A DNA stretch of 42,703 bases, from contig SXMG01000001.1 of the NCBI GenBank assembly GCA_005778835.1, forward strand, positions 1 through 42,703, in the 5' to 3' direction. Shown in pieces: positions 8,378 through 15,999 of the stretch (position 1 is its first letter; the number at the start of each line of letters is the position of its first letter). The stretch is from Actinomycetota bacterium (GTDB lineage Bacteria > Actinomycetota > Actinomycetes > Actinomycetales > Microbacteriaceae). The notes under the pieces were generated by a model. The model worked only from the letters and a program-made list of their open reading frames with translations, was not told where the DNA came from and did no database searches. The position numbers and the translations under genes are program-made.

Positions 8378-9039
8378 GCGAGACCCTCGCCTACACCGTC
8401 TACGTCGTGCTGCGGCGCGACCCCCAGCGCCACGCCGCGGGCGGCGGTGTGCAGGAGGCCGTCGAGGCGATCACAGCGCAGGGTGTGACCGTGCGCGGCG
8501 TCTACGACGTGAGCGGACTACGCGCCGACGCCGACATCATGCTGTGGCTGCACGGCGAGACCGTCGACGGCCTGCAGGCGGCCGTGCGCACGCTGCGCCG
8601 CGCGCCGCTGCTGCAGGACGCGCTGCCCACGTGGAATGCCATGGGCGTGCACGTACAGGCCGAATTCAGCCGCAGCCACGCGCCCGCCTTCATGCTCGGA
8701 AAAGAGCCGAAGGGCTGGCTGTGCGTCTACCCCTTCGTGCGCTCGTACGAGTGGTACTTGCTGCCCGAGGAGGAGCGCCGTGACATGCTCGCCGAGCACG
8801 GTCGTCGGGGCAGCGCCTTCACCGAGGTGCTGGCTAACACCGTGGCAAGTTTCGCGCTCGGCGATTACGAGTGGCTGCTGGGGCTCGAGAGCGACGACCC
8901 CCTCGACCTCGTCGACATGATGCGCGACCTGCGCTACACCGAGGCGCGCCGGCACGTGCGCGAGGAGGTGCCCTTCTTCACGGGGCGCCGGCTCGACGAC
9001 GCGGCCCTCGACGCCGAAATTCTGGAGGTTCTGCAGTGA
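8374..9039 (+). CDS. hemQ: Coprohaem decarboxylase, chlorite-dismutase family
   Basis: HemQ/ChdC converts coprohaem to haem b using hydrogen peroxide, the last step of the coproporphyrin-dependent pathway. The 221-residue protein shows the family core: 'GWLCVYPFVRSYEWYLLP' (around 114-131, with the catalytic-type tyrosine), 'LANTVASFALGDYEWLLG' (153-170) and 'RYTEARRHVREEVPFFTGR' (187-205). These distinguish HemQ from true chlorite dismutases, which keep a distal arginine in another context. The GTG start overlaps hemG and its stop overlaps hemH. Its presence between hemG and hemH fixes the branch of haem synthesis used by this organism. Confidence 0.92.
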   Translation: MSETLAYTVYVVLRRDPQRHAAGGGVQEAVEAITAQGVTVRGVYDVSGLRADADIMLWLHGETVDGLQAAVRTLRRAPLLQDALPTWNAMGVHVQAEFSRSHAPAFMLGKEPKGWLCVYPFVRSYEWYLLPEEERRDMLAEHGRRGSAFTEVLANTVASFALGDYEWLLGLESDDPLDLVDMMRDLRYTEARRHVREEVPFFTGRRLDDAALDAEILEVLQ

Positions 9040-10238
9040 GCATCACCAACGGTCAGTACCCCCTCGCGGCGACGGATGCGGCGCTCGCCGAATCCGCGGG
9101 CGGCCACGTGACCGTGCCGGTCGCCTATGACGCCGTCATCCTCGCCGGGTTCGGCGGCCCCGAGGGCCAGGACGACGTCATCCCCTTCCTCCGCAACGTC
9201 ACGCGCGGGCGCGGCATCCCCGACGAGCGCCTCGAGGAGGTGGCCCACCACTACCGCCACTTCGGCGGCGTGAGCCCCATCAACCAGCAGAACCGCGAGC
9301 TGCAGGCGGCGCTGCAGGCCGAGGCCGACCGCCGGGGGCTCGGTATTCCGATCTACTGGGGCAACCGCAACTGGGATCCCTACTTGCCCGAGGCCCTGCA
9401 GCAGTCCTTCGACGACGGCCACCGCACGATCCTCGGCCTCGCCACGAGCGCCTATTCGAGCTTCTCGAGCTGCCGGCAGTACCGGGAGGACTTCGCGAAC
9501 GCCCTCGAGGCGACCGGGCTCTGGGGCCAGGTGCGCATCGACAAGGTGGCGCAGTTCTTCGACGCGCCGGGCTTCGTCGCGCCCTTCGTCTCCGGGGTGG
9601 TGGATGCCCTGCGCACGCTCCTCGCCGACGGCGTCGACCTGGCCGGGGCGCGCGTGCTCTTCGCGACCCACAGCATCCCCACGACCGATGCCGAGCGCAG
9701 CGGGCCGCGCGACGTCGAGTGGGGCGAGGGCGGCGCCTACGCGGCCCAGCACCTCGCCGTGAGCGGCGTCATCATGCAGCGCGCGATCGCCGCGCTGCGC
9801 GAGGAGGGCGCCGACGTGCCCGACGTCGACTGGCAGCTCGTCTACCAGAGCCGCTCGGGCCCCCCGACGCAGCCGTGGCTCGAGCCCGACATCAACGACG
9901 CGATCGCCGAGCACGCCGCGGCGGGCGCGACGACGATCGTCATGGTGCCCGTCGGCTTCGTGAGCGACCACATGGAGGTTATGTGGGATCTCGACACCGA
10001 GGCGATGGAGACGTGCGAAGAGCACGGCGTTCGCGGCCTGCGCGTGCCGACCCCGGGCGTCGACCCCGTCTACGTGAGCGGGCTCATCGATCTCGTCGAG
10101 GAGCGGCTGCGCGGTACCGCACCCGCCGACCGCGTGCGCGAGACGACGCTCGGCCCCTGGTACGACGTGTGCCGCCCCGGCTGCTGCGAGAACGTGCGCG
10201 CGGGCTTCAAGCCCGCGATCTCGGGGCTCGAGCCGTGA
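9036..10238 (+). CDS. hemH: Coproporphyrin III ferrochelatase, cysteine-containing long form
   Basis: Inserts Fe(II) into coproporphyrin III (CpfC role) to give coprohaem. The protein has 400 residues and is longer than the roughly 310-residue Firmicutes form. Key segments are 'DAVILAGFGGPEG', 'HHYRHFGGVSPIN', 'FATHSIPTTDA' with the active-site histidine (about 212), and 'VPVGFVSDHMEV' with the conserved His/Glu. Cys146 lies in 'SSFSSCRQYRED', and Cys379, Cys383 and Cys384 lie in a C-terminal 'CRPGCC' motif. Actinobacterial ferrochelatases carry a [2Fe-2S] cluster bound by one internal and three C-terminal cysteines, so these are the likely ligands, although the spacing is tight. The GTG at 9036 has GGAGG at 9024-9028. 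Overlaps hemQ and hemC. Confidence 0.93.
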   Translation: MSITNGQYPLAATDAALAESAGGHVTVPVAYDAVILAGFGGPEGQDDVIPFLRNVTRGRGIPDERLEEVAHHYRHFGGVSPINQQNRELQAALQAEADRRGLGIPIYWGNRNWDPYLPEALQQSFDDGHRTILGLATSAYSSFSSCRQYREDFANALEATGLWGQVRIDKVAQFFDAPGFVAPFVSGVVDALRTLLADGVDLAGARVLFATHSIPTTDAERSGPRDVEWGEGGAYAAQHLAVSGVIMQRAIAALREEGADVPDVDWQLVYQSRSGPPTQPWLEPDINDAIAEHAAAGATTIVMVPVGFVSDHMEVMWDLDTEAMETCEEHGVRGLRVPTPGVDPVYVSGLIDLVEERLRGTAPADRVRETTLGPWYDVCRPGCCENVRAGFKPAISGLEP

Positions 10239-11206
10239 CGCCGGGTTCAGCAAGCACGACGGCGCCGATCCGCCTCGGCACGCGCGGCTCTGCCCTCGCG
10301 CTCGCGCAGTCGCAGCGCGTCGCCGACTCGATCGCGGCGCGCACCGGCAGCCCCGTCGAGCTCGTGACGATCTCGACGCTCGGTGACCGCTCGACCGCTC
10401 CGCTCGAGAGCCTGGGCGGCGCGGGCGTCTTCGTGACGGCCGTGCGCGAGGCCCTGCTCGCGGGGGAGTGCGACCTGGTCGTGCACTCGCTCAAGGACCT
10501 GCCGACGGCCTCGCACCCCGAGCTCACTCTCTCGGCGATTCCGAAGCGGGTGGATGCTCGCGACGCGCTCGTGGCGCGCGACGCTGCGACGCTCGAGCAG
10601 TTGCTGCCCGGCGCTCGCGTCGGCACCGGGTCTCCCCGGCGCCGCGCGCAGCTGCGGAGGCGGCGCGACGACCTCGAGGTCGTCGACCTGCGCGGCAACG
10701 TCGACACGCGCATCGGCCGTGTGCTCGGCGACCGCGAGGGGGTCGAGGCCGACCTCGACGCCGTCGTGCTCGCCGTCGCCGGTCTCGAGCGCCTCGGGCG
10801 CGACGACGTGATCACCGAGCATCTCGGTATCGCTGGCTGGCCGACCGCGCCGGGACAGGGAGCCCTTGCCGTCGAGACGCTCGCGAGCGTCTCGGGCCCG
10901 TTGCGCTCGGCCCTGCAGGGCATCGACCACCCCGCGACGCGCACGAGCGTCGAGGCCGAGCGCGCCGTGCTTCGCCTGCTCGAGGCCGGCTGCTCGGCCC
11001 CGCTCGGCGCCCACGCCTTCATCGACGGCGGCATGCTCTTCCTGGCCGCGCGCGTCTATTCCGAGGCGGGCGAGCAGGTATCGGCCGCCCACGCCCTCTA
11101 CGTCGACGACACCCGCACGCCCGGTGAGGATGCCGCGAAGCGCGTGGTCGACGAGCTGCTCGAGCTGGGGGCCGCCGACCTCGCGCCGATGGGCGGCGCG
11201 CGGTGA
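10235..11206 (+). CDS. hemC: Hydroxymethylbilane synthase (porphobilinogen deaminase)
   Basis: Polymerises four porphobilinogen molecules into hydroxymethylbilane, using a covalently bound dipyrromethane cofactor. The 323-residue protein has 'RLGTRGSALALAQS' at the N-terminus, the catalytic aspartate in 'HSLKDLP' (Asp88), the arginine-rich 'GTGSPRRRAQLRRRR' region (about 130-144), and the cofactor-attachment cysteine in 'EAGCSAPLGAHA' (Cys253). The GTG start overlaps the hemH stop as GTGA, and the gene overlaps hemB in the same way. Confidence 0.95.
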   Translation: MTPGSASTTAPIRLGTRGSALALAQSQRVADSIAARTGSPVELVTISTLGDRSTAPLESLGGAGVFVTAVREALLAGECDLVVHSLKDLPTASHPELTLSAIPKRVDARDALVARDAATLEQLLPGARVGTGSPRRRAQLRRRRDDLEVVDLRGNVDTRIGRVLGDREGVEADLDAVVLAVAGLERLGRDDVITEHLGIAGWPTAPGQGALAVETLASVSGPLRSALQGIDHPATRTSVEAERAVLRLLEAGCSAPLGAHAFIDGGMLFLAARVYSEAGEQVSAAHALYVDDTRTPGEDAAKRVVDELLELGAADLAPMGGAR

Positions 11207-12213
11207 GCGCGCCCCCGTCGGAGAAGGCGGGCGACCTGCACCCGGGCATTCGTCCCCGCCGCCTGCGCGCGACGGCCGCCCTGCGTGGTCTCGTGCGCGA
11301 GACCGAGGTGAGGCCGCACCAGCTCGTGCTGCCGGTGTTCGTGCGCGAGGGCCTCGAGGCCCCGCAGCCGATCGCCTCGATGCCGGGTGTCGATCAGCAC
11401 TCGCTCGACAGCGTTCGCGCCATCGCCGCGCGCGCCGCCGCCGCGGGGCTCGGCGGCATCATGCTCTTCGGTGTGCCCGAGCGGCGCGACGCGATCGGCT
11501 CGGGTGCGACCGACCCCGAGGGCATCCTGAACGTCGCCGCCCGCGCAGTCGTCAGCGAGGTCGGTGACGCGCTGGTCGTGCAGACCGACCTGTGCCTCGA
11601 CGAGTCCACCGACCACGGGCACTGCGGGGTGCTGGATGCCCAGGGCCGCGTCGACAACGATGCGAGCCTCGAGCGCTACGCGGCCATGGCGGTCGCGCAG
11701 GCCGAGGCCGGCGCGCAGCTGCTCGGGCTCAGCGGCATGATGGACGGCCAGACTCGCGTCGCCCGTGCCGCGCTCGATGCGGCGGGCCATAGTGATGTTG
11801 CCCTGCTCGCCTACTCGGCCAAGTACGCCTCGGCGTTCTACGGTCCCTTCCGCGACGCTGTCGAGTCGCAGCTGCAGGGCGATCGCCGCACCTACCAGCT
11901 CGACCCGGCGAACGCGCGTGAGGGTGTGCGCGAGGCAGCGCTCGACGTGCAGGAGGGCGCCGACCTCGTCATGGTCAAGCCCGCGCTTGCCTACCTCGAC
12001 GTGCTGCGCCGTGTCGCCGACGCCTCGCCCATACCGGTGTGGGCGTACATGGTCTCGGGCGAGCACGCCATGATCGCCGCCGCCGCGGCGAACGGTTGGA
12101 TCGACGGTGATCGCGCGCAGCTCGAGGCGCTCATCTCGATTCGACGTGCGGGCGCCGACGCAGTGCTCAGCTATGCAAGCCTCGATCTCGTCGAGAGAGG
12201 ACTCATCACATGA
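11203..12213 (+). CDS. hemB: Porphobilinogen synthase (delta-aminolevulinate dehydratase)
   Basis: Condenses two 5-aminolevulinate molecules into porphobilinogen. The protein has 336 residues. The two Schiff-base lysines are in '[11 protein letters not shown]' (Lys207) and '[11 protein letters not shown]' (Lys259). The metal-site segment reads [12 protein letters not shown] (131-142): the first and third positions of the zinc-type Cys triad are cysteine (131, 141) and the middle one is aspartate (133). This is a mixed C/D/C site rather than the pure Cys or pure Asp type, so metal preference cannot be read with certainty. GTG start, overlapping hemC; the ATGA at the end overlaps hemL. Confidence 0.95.
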   Translation: MSAPPSEKAGDLHPGIRPRRLRATAALRGLVRETEVRPHQLVLPVFVREGLEAPQPIASMPGVDQHSLDSVRAIAARAAAAGLGGIMLFGVPERRDAIGSGATDPEGILNVAARAVVSEVGDALVVQTDLCLDESTDHGHCGVLDAQGRVDNDASLERYAAMAVAQAEAGAQLLGLSGMMDGQTRVARAALDAAGHSDVALLAYSAKYASAFYGPFRDAVESQLQGDRRTYQLDPANAREGVREAALDVQEGADLVMVKPALAYLDVLRRVADASPIPVWAYMVSGEHAMIAAAAANGWIDGDRAQLEALISIRRAGADAVLSYASLDLVERGLIT

Positions 12214-13586
12214 CTCGCTTCGTCTCCGGCCGCACTCCCACCACCAATACGCTCGAGACGAATGCGGGGGCCTTCGAGCGTGCGCTGCGGGTCACGCCCG
12301 GCTGCGTCAACTCGCCCGTGCGCGCGTTCCGCGCGGTCGGCGGCACCCCTGTCTTCCTGGCGAGCGGCCGCGGCGCCTACGTGACCGATGTCGAGGGCAC
12401 CGAGTACGTCGACCTCGTGGGGCAGTGGGGTCCGGCGCTGCTCGGCCACGCGCATCCCGAGGTCATCGCCGCCGCGCACGCCGCGGTCGACCGGGGGCTC
12501 GGGTTCGGCGCCGCGTCGACGGGCGAGGTGGAGCTCGCCGAACTCGTGCTCGACCGGCTGACGCTCGGCAAGGGCGCCACCGAGCGGCGCGCGATCGAGA
12601 AGCTGCGCCTCGTCTCGACGGGCACCGAGGCAACGATGACGGCGATCCGCCTTGCGCGCGGTGCCACCGGTCGGCCGCTGCTCGTGAAGTTCGCCGGGCA
12701 CTACCACGGCCACTCCGACTCGCTTCTGTCGGAGGCTGGCTCAGGAGTCGCGACGCTCGGCATCCCGGGCTCGGCTGGCATCACGCCCGAGACCGCGGCG
12801 CAGACGATCGTGATCCCCTACAACGACGAGGATGCTCTTGCGGCGGTCTTCGCCGCGCACGGCGACCGCATCGCCGCGGTCATCACCGAGGCCGCCGCCG
12901 CGAACATGGGCGTCGTGCCGCCGAAGCCCGGCTTCAACCGGCTGCTCGCCGACACCGCGCACACGCACGGCGCTCTGCTCATCAGTGACGAGGTCATGAC
13001 GGGCTTCCGCTCGACGGCGGCCGGCTGGTGGGGGCTCGAAGAGCGGCAGGGCGTGCCGTACGACGCCGACCTCACGACCTTCGGCAAGATCATCGGCGGC
13101 GGCCTGCCGCTCGCGGGCCTCGGCGGCCGCGCGGACGTGCTCGACCTGCTCGCGCCGCTTGGTCCGGTCTACCAGGCGGGCACACTGAGCGGAAACCCCG
13201 TGGCCGTCGCGACGGGGGCCGCGATGTTGCGCGGCGCCGACGAGGTGGTCTACGAGCACCTGCCGCGCGCAGCCCGTGCGATCGGCGACGGCCTATCAGC
13301 GGCGCTGACCGCTGAGGGTGTCGAGCACGTGGTCGCCTGGGCGGGTTCGCAGTTCTCGATCTTCTTCCGAGCGGATGCTCCGCAGAACTACGCCGAGGCG
13401 CAAGATCAAGCGACCTGGCGTTTCGGGCCCTTCTTCCACGAGATGCTCGATCACGGGGTCTCACTGCCGCCGAGCGTCTACGAGGCGTGGTTCGTCTCGG
13501 CCGCGCACGACGATGCGGCGATCGAGAGGGTGCTCTCGGCCGCGCGGCCTGCTGCCCGGGCTGCTGCAGCCGCCGCGCGAGTGTAG
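12210..13586 (+). CDS. hemL: Glutamate-1-semialdehyde 2,1-aminomutase
   Basis: A PLP enzyme that isomerises glutamate-1-semialdehyde (made by HemA) to 5-aminolevulinate. The 458-residue class III aminotransferase fold shows '[15 protein letters not shown]', '[15 protein letters not shown]', 'GHYHGHSD' (163-170), '[12 protein letters not shown]' and the PLP lysine in '[12 protein letters not shown]' (Lys293). The last 15 residues are an Ala-rich tail and probably not functional. The ATG overlaps the hemB stop. This is the last gene of the seven-gene operon; a weak hairpin follows. Confidence 0.95.
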   Translation: MTRFVSGRTPTTNTLETNAGAFERALRVTPGCVNSPVRAFRAVGGTPVFLASGRGAYVTDVEGTEYVDLVGQWGPALLGHAHPEVIAAAHAAVDRGLGFGAASTGEVELAELVLDRLTLGKGATERRAIEKLRLVSTGTEATMTAIRLARGATGRPLLVKFAGHYHGHSDSLLSEAGSGVATLGIPGSAGITPETAAQTIVIPYNDEDALAAVFAAHGDRIAAVITEAAAANMGVVPPKPGFNRLLADTAHTHGALLISDEVMTGFRSTAAGWWGLEERQGVPYDADLTTFGKIIGGGLPLAGLGGRADVLDLLAPLGPVYQAGTLSGNPVAVATGAAMLRGADEVVYEHLPRAARAIGDGLSAALTAEGVEHVVAWAGSQFSIFFRADAPQNYAEAQDQATWRFGPFFHEMLDHGVSLPPSVYEAWFVSAAHDDAAIERVLSAARPAARAAAAAARV

Positions 13587-13609
13587 ACGATACCGCGCGG
13601 CCTGGGAAT

Positions 13610-13633
13610 CCCCTCCGTATCGCTGGTGAGGGG
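13610..13633 (+). terminator. Weak hairpin after hemL
   Basis: CCCCTC (13610-13615) and GAGGGG (13628-13633) can pair around a 12-base loop. The stem is short and has no T-tract. It may mark the end of the haem operon, but read-through into the downstream genes is possible. Confidence 0.3.
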
Positions 13634-13707
13634 CAGGGGGGTTCGCAGTACGCTGGGGGCGCCACCGCGATCTCGCCGAACCGGTCGGGTGGCGTGAGGA
13701 GATCGAC

Positions 13708-14055
13708 ATGAGAGGCAAGATTCTGTTCGCCGCCGGCCTGGCCGTCGGCTATGTGCTCGGCACCCGTGCTGGCCGCGAACGCTACGACGAGATCAAGCGC
13801 GCCGCCGACTCGTTCTGGAACAGCCCGCGCGTCAAGCGCCGCGTCGACCAGGTCGAAGACTTCGTGAAGGAGAAGGCCCCCGAGGTCGCCGAGTTCGTCT
13901 CGGATGGCGCGAAGAAGATCGTGAACCAGGTCACCGGCGCATCGTCGAAGAAGCCTGCAGCGAAGCCGGCCGCGAAGTCGAGCACGTCGTCGTCCGCCAC
14001 GGCGAAGAAGCCCGCGACTCGGTCGAAGGCGGCGAGCTCCGGCTCGTCGTCGTGA
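13708..14055 (+). CDS. YtxH-like small membrane-associated protein with Lys/Ala/Ser tail
   Basis: A protein of 115 residues. The N-terminus 'GKILFAAGLAVGYVLGTRAGRERYDEI' contains a single hydrophobic segment followed by the 'G-R-GRE-YD-I' motif of the YtxH/gas-vesicle-like family. An amphipathic helical region (30-75) follows, and then a low-complexity tail of KKPAAKPAAKSS type that resembles basic histone-like tails. GAGGAG at 13696-13701 fixes the ATG. It begins a run of three small genes likely concerned with the cell envelope or stress. Function is unknown. Confidence 0.75.
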   Translation: MRGKILFAAGLAVGYVLGTRAGRERYDEIKRAADSFWNSPRVKRRVDQVEDFVKEKAPEVAEFVSDGAKKIVNQVTGASSKKPAAKPAAKSSTSSSATAKKPATRSKAASSGSSS

Positions 14056-14074
14056 CCTGCAGGGCGCGATCACG

Positions 14075-14494
14075 ATGACCACCCCTGAGAGTTCTCCGCG
14101 CGAACGGCGCGGCCTCTTCACGCTCATCGCCGACATCCCCGGCCTGATTCGCGAGCTCATCGCCGCTGAGATCGAGTCGCTCAAGGCTGAAGTGGTCGGC
14201 AAGCTCAAGGCCGCCGGCATCGGCGCGGGCTTTCTCGTCACGGCGGGCGCGTTCGCTTTCTTCGCCGTGCTCGTGCTGACGGCTGCTGGCGTGCTCGCCC
14301 TGGCCCTCGTGGTGCCCGCGTGGGCGGCCGCGCTGATCGTGGGCGCAGCGCTTCTGCTGCTCGCGGGCATCGCCGCCGCGATCGGGGTCGCACAGCTGAA
14401 GCACGGGGTGCCGCCGACCCCCACCGAGACCATCGAGAGTGTGAAAGAAGATGTGCGCGTTGTGCGCGGCATCAGAAAGCGAGACAGATCATGA
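14075..14494 (+). CDS. Holin-like / DUF1469-type membrane protein (Phage_holin_3_6 family)
   Basis: A protein of 139 residues. An N-terminal amphipathic helix ('LIADIPGLIRELIAAEIESLKAEV') is followed by two hydrophobic membrane segments (about 50-75 and 80-105) and a short charged C-terminus. This is the usual layout of the actinobacterial 'phage holin family' proteins, which are chromosomal, widely conserved and not evidence for a prophage. It overlaps the next gene by four bases and sits between a YtxH-like and a DUF3618-like gene, a typical grouping of small membrane proteins. The role is unknown. Confidence 0.75.
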   Translation: MTTPESSPRERRGLFTLIADIPGLIRELIAAEIESLKAEVVGKLKAAGIGAGFLVTAGAFAFFAVLVLTAAGVLALALVVPAWAAALIVGAALLLLAGIAAAIGVAQLKHGVPPTPTETIESVKEDVRVVRGIRKRDRS

Positions 14495-14715
14495 GCGACA
14501 CCGTGTCGAACACCGTTGAGAGCGCCCGTGCCAAGCTCGAGCAGACCCTCGACGCTATCGACGAGCGCCTCGACGTCAAGAAGCAGGCGAGCGAGCTCAC
14601 CCACCGGGTGAAGAGCTCGTACGAGTCGAACCCCGTGCCGTGGATCATCGGCGCCACCGCGGCAGCCGTCGCCGTCGTGGGTCTGGTCGCCTGGGCGATC
14701 TTCAGCGACGACTGA
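14491..14715 (+). CDS. DUF3618-like small membrane protein
   Basis: A protein of 74 residues. An N-terminal helical region ('SARAKLEQTLDAIDERLDVKKQASELTHRVKSSY' in outline) is followed by one C-terminal membrane helix (about 50-71) ending in SDD. The architecture matches DUF3618-type proteins that accompany holin-like and YtxH-like genes. The ATGA overlap with the preceding gene implies co-translation. No function can be assigned. Confidence 0.7.
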   Translation: MSDTVSNTVESARAKLEQTLDAIDERLDVKKQASELTHRVKSSYESNPVPWIIGATAAAVAVVGLVAWAIFSDD

Positions 14716-14720
14716 GCCCT

Positions 14721-14737
14721 TCGAGCGCTGCGCTCGA
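14721..14737 (+). terminator. Short hairpin after the small membrane gene trio
   Basis: TCGAGCG (14721-14727), loop CTG, CGCTCGA (14731-14737): a perfect 7-bp stem five bases after the DUF3618 stop codon, followed by TTAT. It is a plausible intrinsic terminator for the trio. Confidence 0.5.
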
Positions 14738-14739
14738 TT

Positions 14740-14764
14740 ATGACTCTCGTGCCGAGAGAGTCAT
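14740..14764. promoter_or_regulatory. Perfect 9-bp inverted repeat before hemD
   Basis: ATGACTCTC (14740-14748) and GAGAGTCAT (14756-14764) flank a 7-base spacer. The right arm overlaps CATCAT (14762-14767), which is six bases before the hemD ATG and could be its -10 box. A repressor bound here would block hemD transcription. If the promoter is further upstream, the same sequence would instead be an mRNA hairpin. The binding protein is unknown. Confidence 0.4.
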
Positions 14765-14773
14765 CATGGAGTG

Positions 14774-15604
14774 ATGTCTTTTCTGCCTGAGGTGACCATC
14801 GAGCGCACGCCCACCGGCGCGCTGCCGGTGATCAAGCCGCTTCTCGGCTGGCGCGTGCTCGTACCCCGCGGCGGCAAGTGGGGCGACGGCATCGCAGCGC
14901 AGCTGCGGTCGCTCGGCGCGACGCCCGTCATCGCGCCCCTCATCAACTTCGCAGGCAGCGACGACCCCGATCGCCTCGCCGACGAGCTCGCCGCTCTGCA
15001 GCGCGGCGAGGTCGAGTGGCTCGTCGTCACGAGCGCGACAACCGTCGACGTGCTCGTGGGGCACGGAGTGAGCATCCCCGAATCGACGCGCGTCGCCGCC
15101 GTCGGCGAGACGACCGCGCACGCTCTGCAGCTGGCCGGCTACCCGGTCGACTTCGTGCCGAGCGATCACTCGGCGCGCGGGCTCGTCAAGGAGTGGCCCG
15201 CCGCCGAGGTGCACGGCCGCGTGCTCGTGCCGCAGTCGCAGATCGCCGAGCCGACGCTCGTGAGCGGTCTGCTCGAGCGGGGCATCGATGCCCGGTTCGT
15301 CACGGCGTACCGCACGGTGGGCGTCGAGGCTCCCGCCCAGGTCGTGCGCGACGTCGCCGAGGGGCGCATCACGGGCCTCATCATCAGCTCGGGCAGTGTT
15401 GCGCGCCAGGTGGCGGAGCAGTTTGCACCGCTGCCCGACTGCACCGCCGTCGTCTGCATCGGCCCCCGCACGGCGTTCGACGCCCGTGCCGCCGGGCTCA
15501 CGGTGCACCGCATTGCGGAAGAGCGATCGAGCCAGGCACTCGTGCGGGCGCTCGCCGACTACGCGATGGACCCCGACGACAACTGCCCGCCGGTCGTGCC
15601 CTAG
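14774..15604 (+). CDS. hemD: Uroporphyrinogen III synthase
   Basis: Cyclises hydroxymethylbilane with inversion of ring D to give uroporphyrinogen III, the step between HemC and HemE. The 276-residue protein has the two-lobed family features: 'LLGWRVLVPRGGKWGDGIAAQLRSLGATPV' in outline at the N-terminus, 'WLVVTSATTVDVLV', 'AAVGETTAHALQ', 'RVLVPQSQIAEPTLVSGL' and a final 'CIGPRTAFDARAAGLTVHRIAEERS' region. GTG 14771 is an alternative start three bases upstream; ATG 14774 is preferred because CATCAT lies exactly six bases before it. The gene is separated from the rest of the haem operon by three small membrane genes and appears to have its own control site. Its stop codon overlaps that of the convergent DUF1304 gene by two bases. 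Confidence 0.9.
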   Translation: MSFLPEVTIERTPTGALPVIKPLLGWRVLVPRGGKWGDGIAAQLRSLGATPVIAPLINFAGSDDPDRLADELAALQRGEVEWLVVTSATTVDVLVGHGVSIPESTRVAAVGETTAHALQLAGYPVDFVPSDHSARGLVKEWPAAEVHGRVLVPQSQIAEPTLVSGLLERGIDARFVTAYRTVGVEAPAQVVRDVAEGRITGLIISSGSVARQVAEQFAPLPDCTAVVCIGPRTAFDARAAGLTVHRIAEERSSQALVRALADYAMDPDDNCPPVVP

Positions 15605-15999
15605 CCGTTGACCACGAGGGCGGCGATCGCGAGCAGCGGCACGCCACCCTGCGCGAGAGCGATCGGCAGCATGCGCCTCGGCGCGGTGACGGCCAGCGCG
15701 ATGCCGGCGAGCGCCATGAGCGAGCATCCGACGATGACGACGACGATGCCGATGCCCCACGAGTCGCGCGCCAGCACCAGGATGATGCCCACCAGCACCA
15801 CGAGCGCGAGCCCCAGGTTGTAGACCCCCTGGTTGACGGCGAACAGGCGCAGCGGCGCCGAGTCGTTCTCAGGGCGCACGCCGAAGATGCGCCGCCCGAG
15901 GGGCAGGCGGAAGAGCACGCTCTCGAGCACGAAGAACGCGAGGTGCAGCACGGCGGCCATGGCGGCGAGCACGAGGCCGATGATGAGCAGCGCGGTCAT
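15601..15999 (-). CDS. DUF1304 family membrane protein
   Basis: A protein of 132 residues with four hydrophobic helices: about 3-25, 50-70, 75-100 and 105-128. 'HLAFFVLESVLF' and 'FAVNQGVYNLGLAL' are recognisable DUF1304 signatures. The ATG at 15999 overlaps the stop of the upstream oxidoreductase gene, so the two form a minus-strand operon with the oxidoreductase first. The function of the family is not established. Confidence 0.85.
   Translation of the reverse strand: MTALLIIGLVLAAMAAVLHLAFFVLESVLFRLPLGRRIFGVRPENDSAPLRLFAVNQGVYNLGLALVVLVGIILVLARDSWGIGIVVVIVGCSLMALAGIALAVTAPRRMLPIALAQGGVPLLAIAALVVNG

Noticed and set aside
14075-14494. Holin-like gene as evidence for a prophage
   Set aside because: This family is common on actinobacterial chromosomes, and no other phage gene is present.
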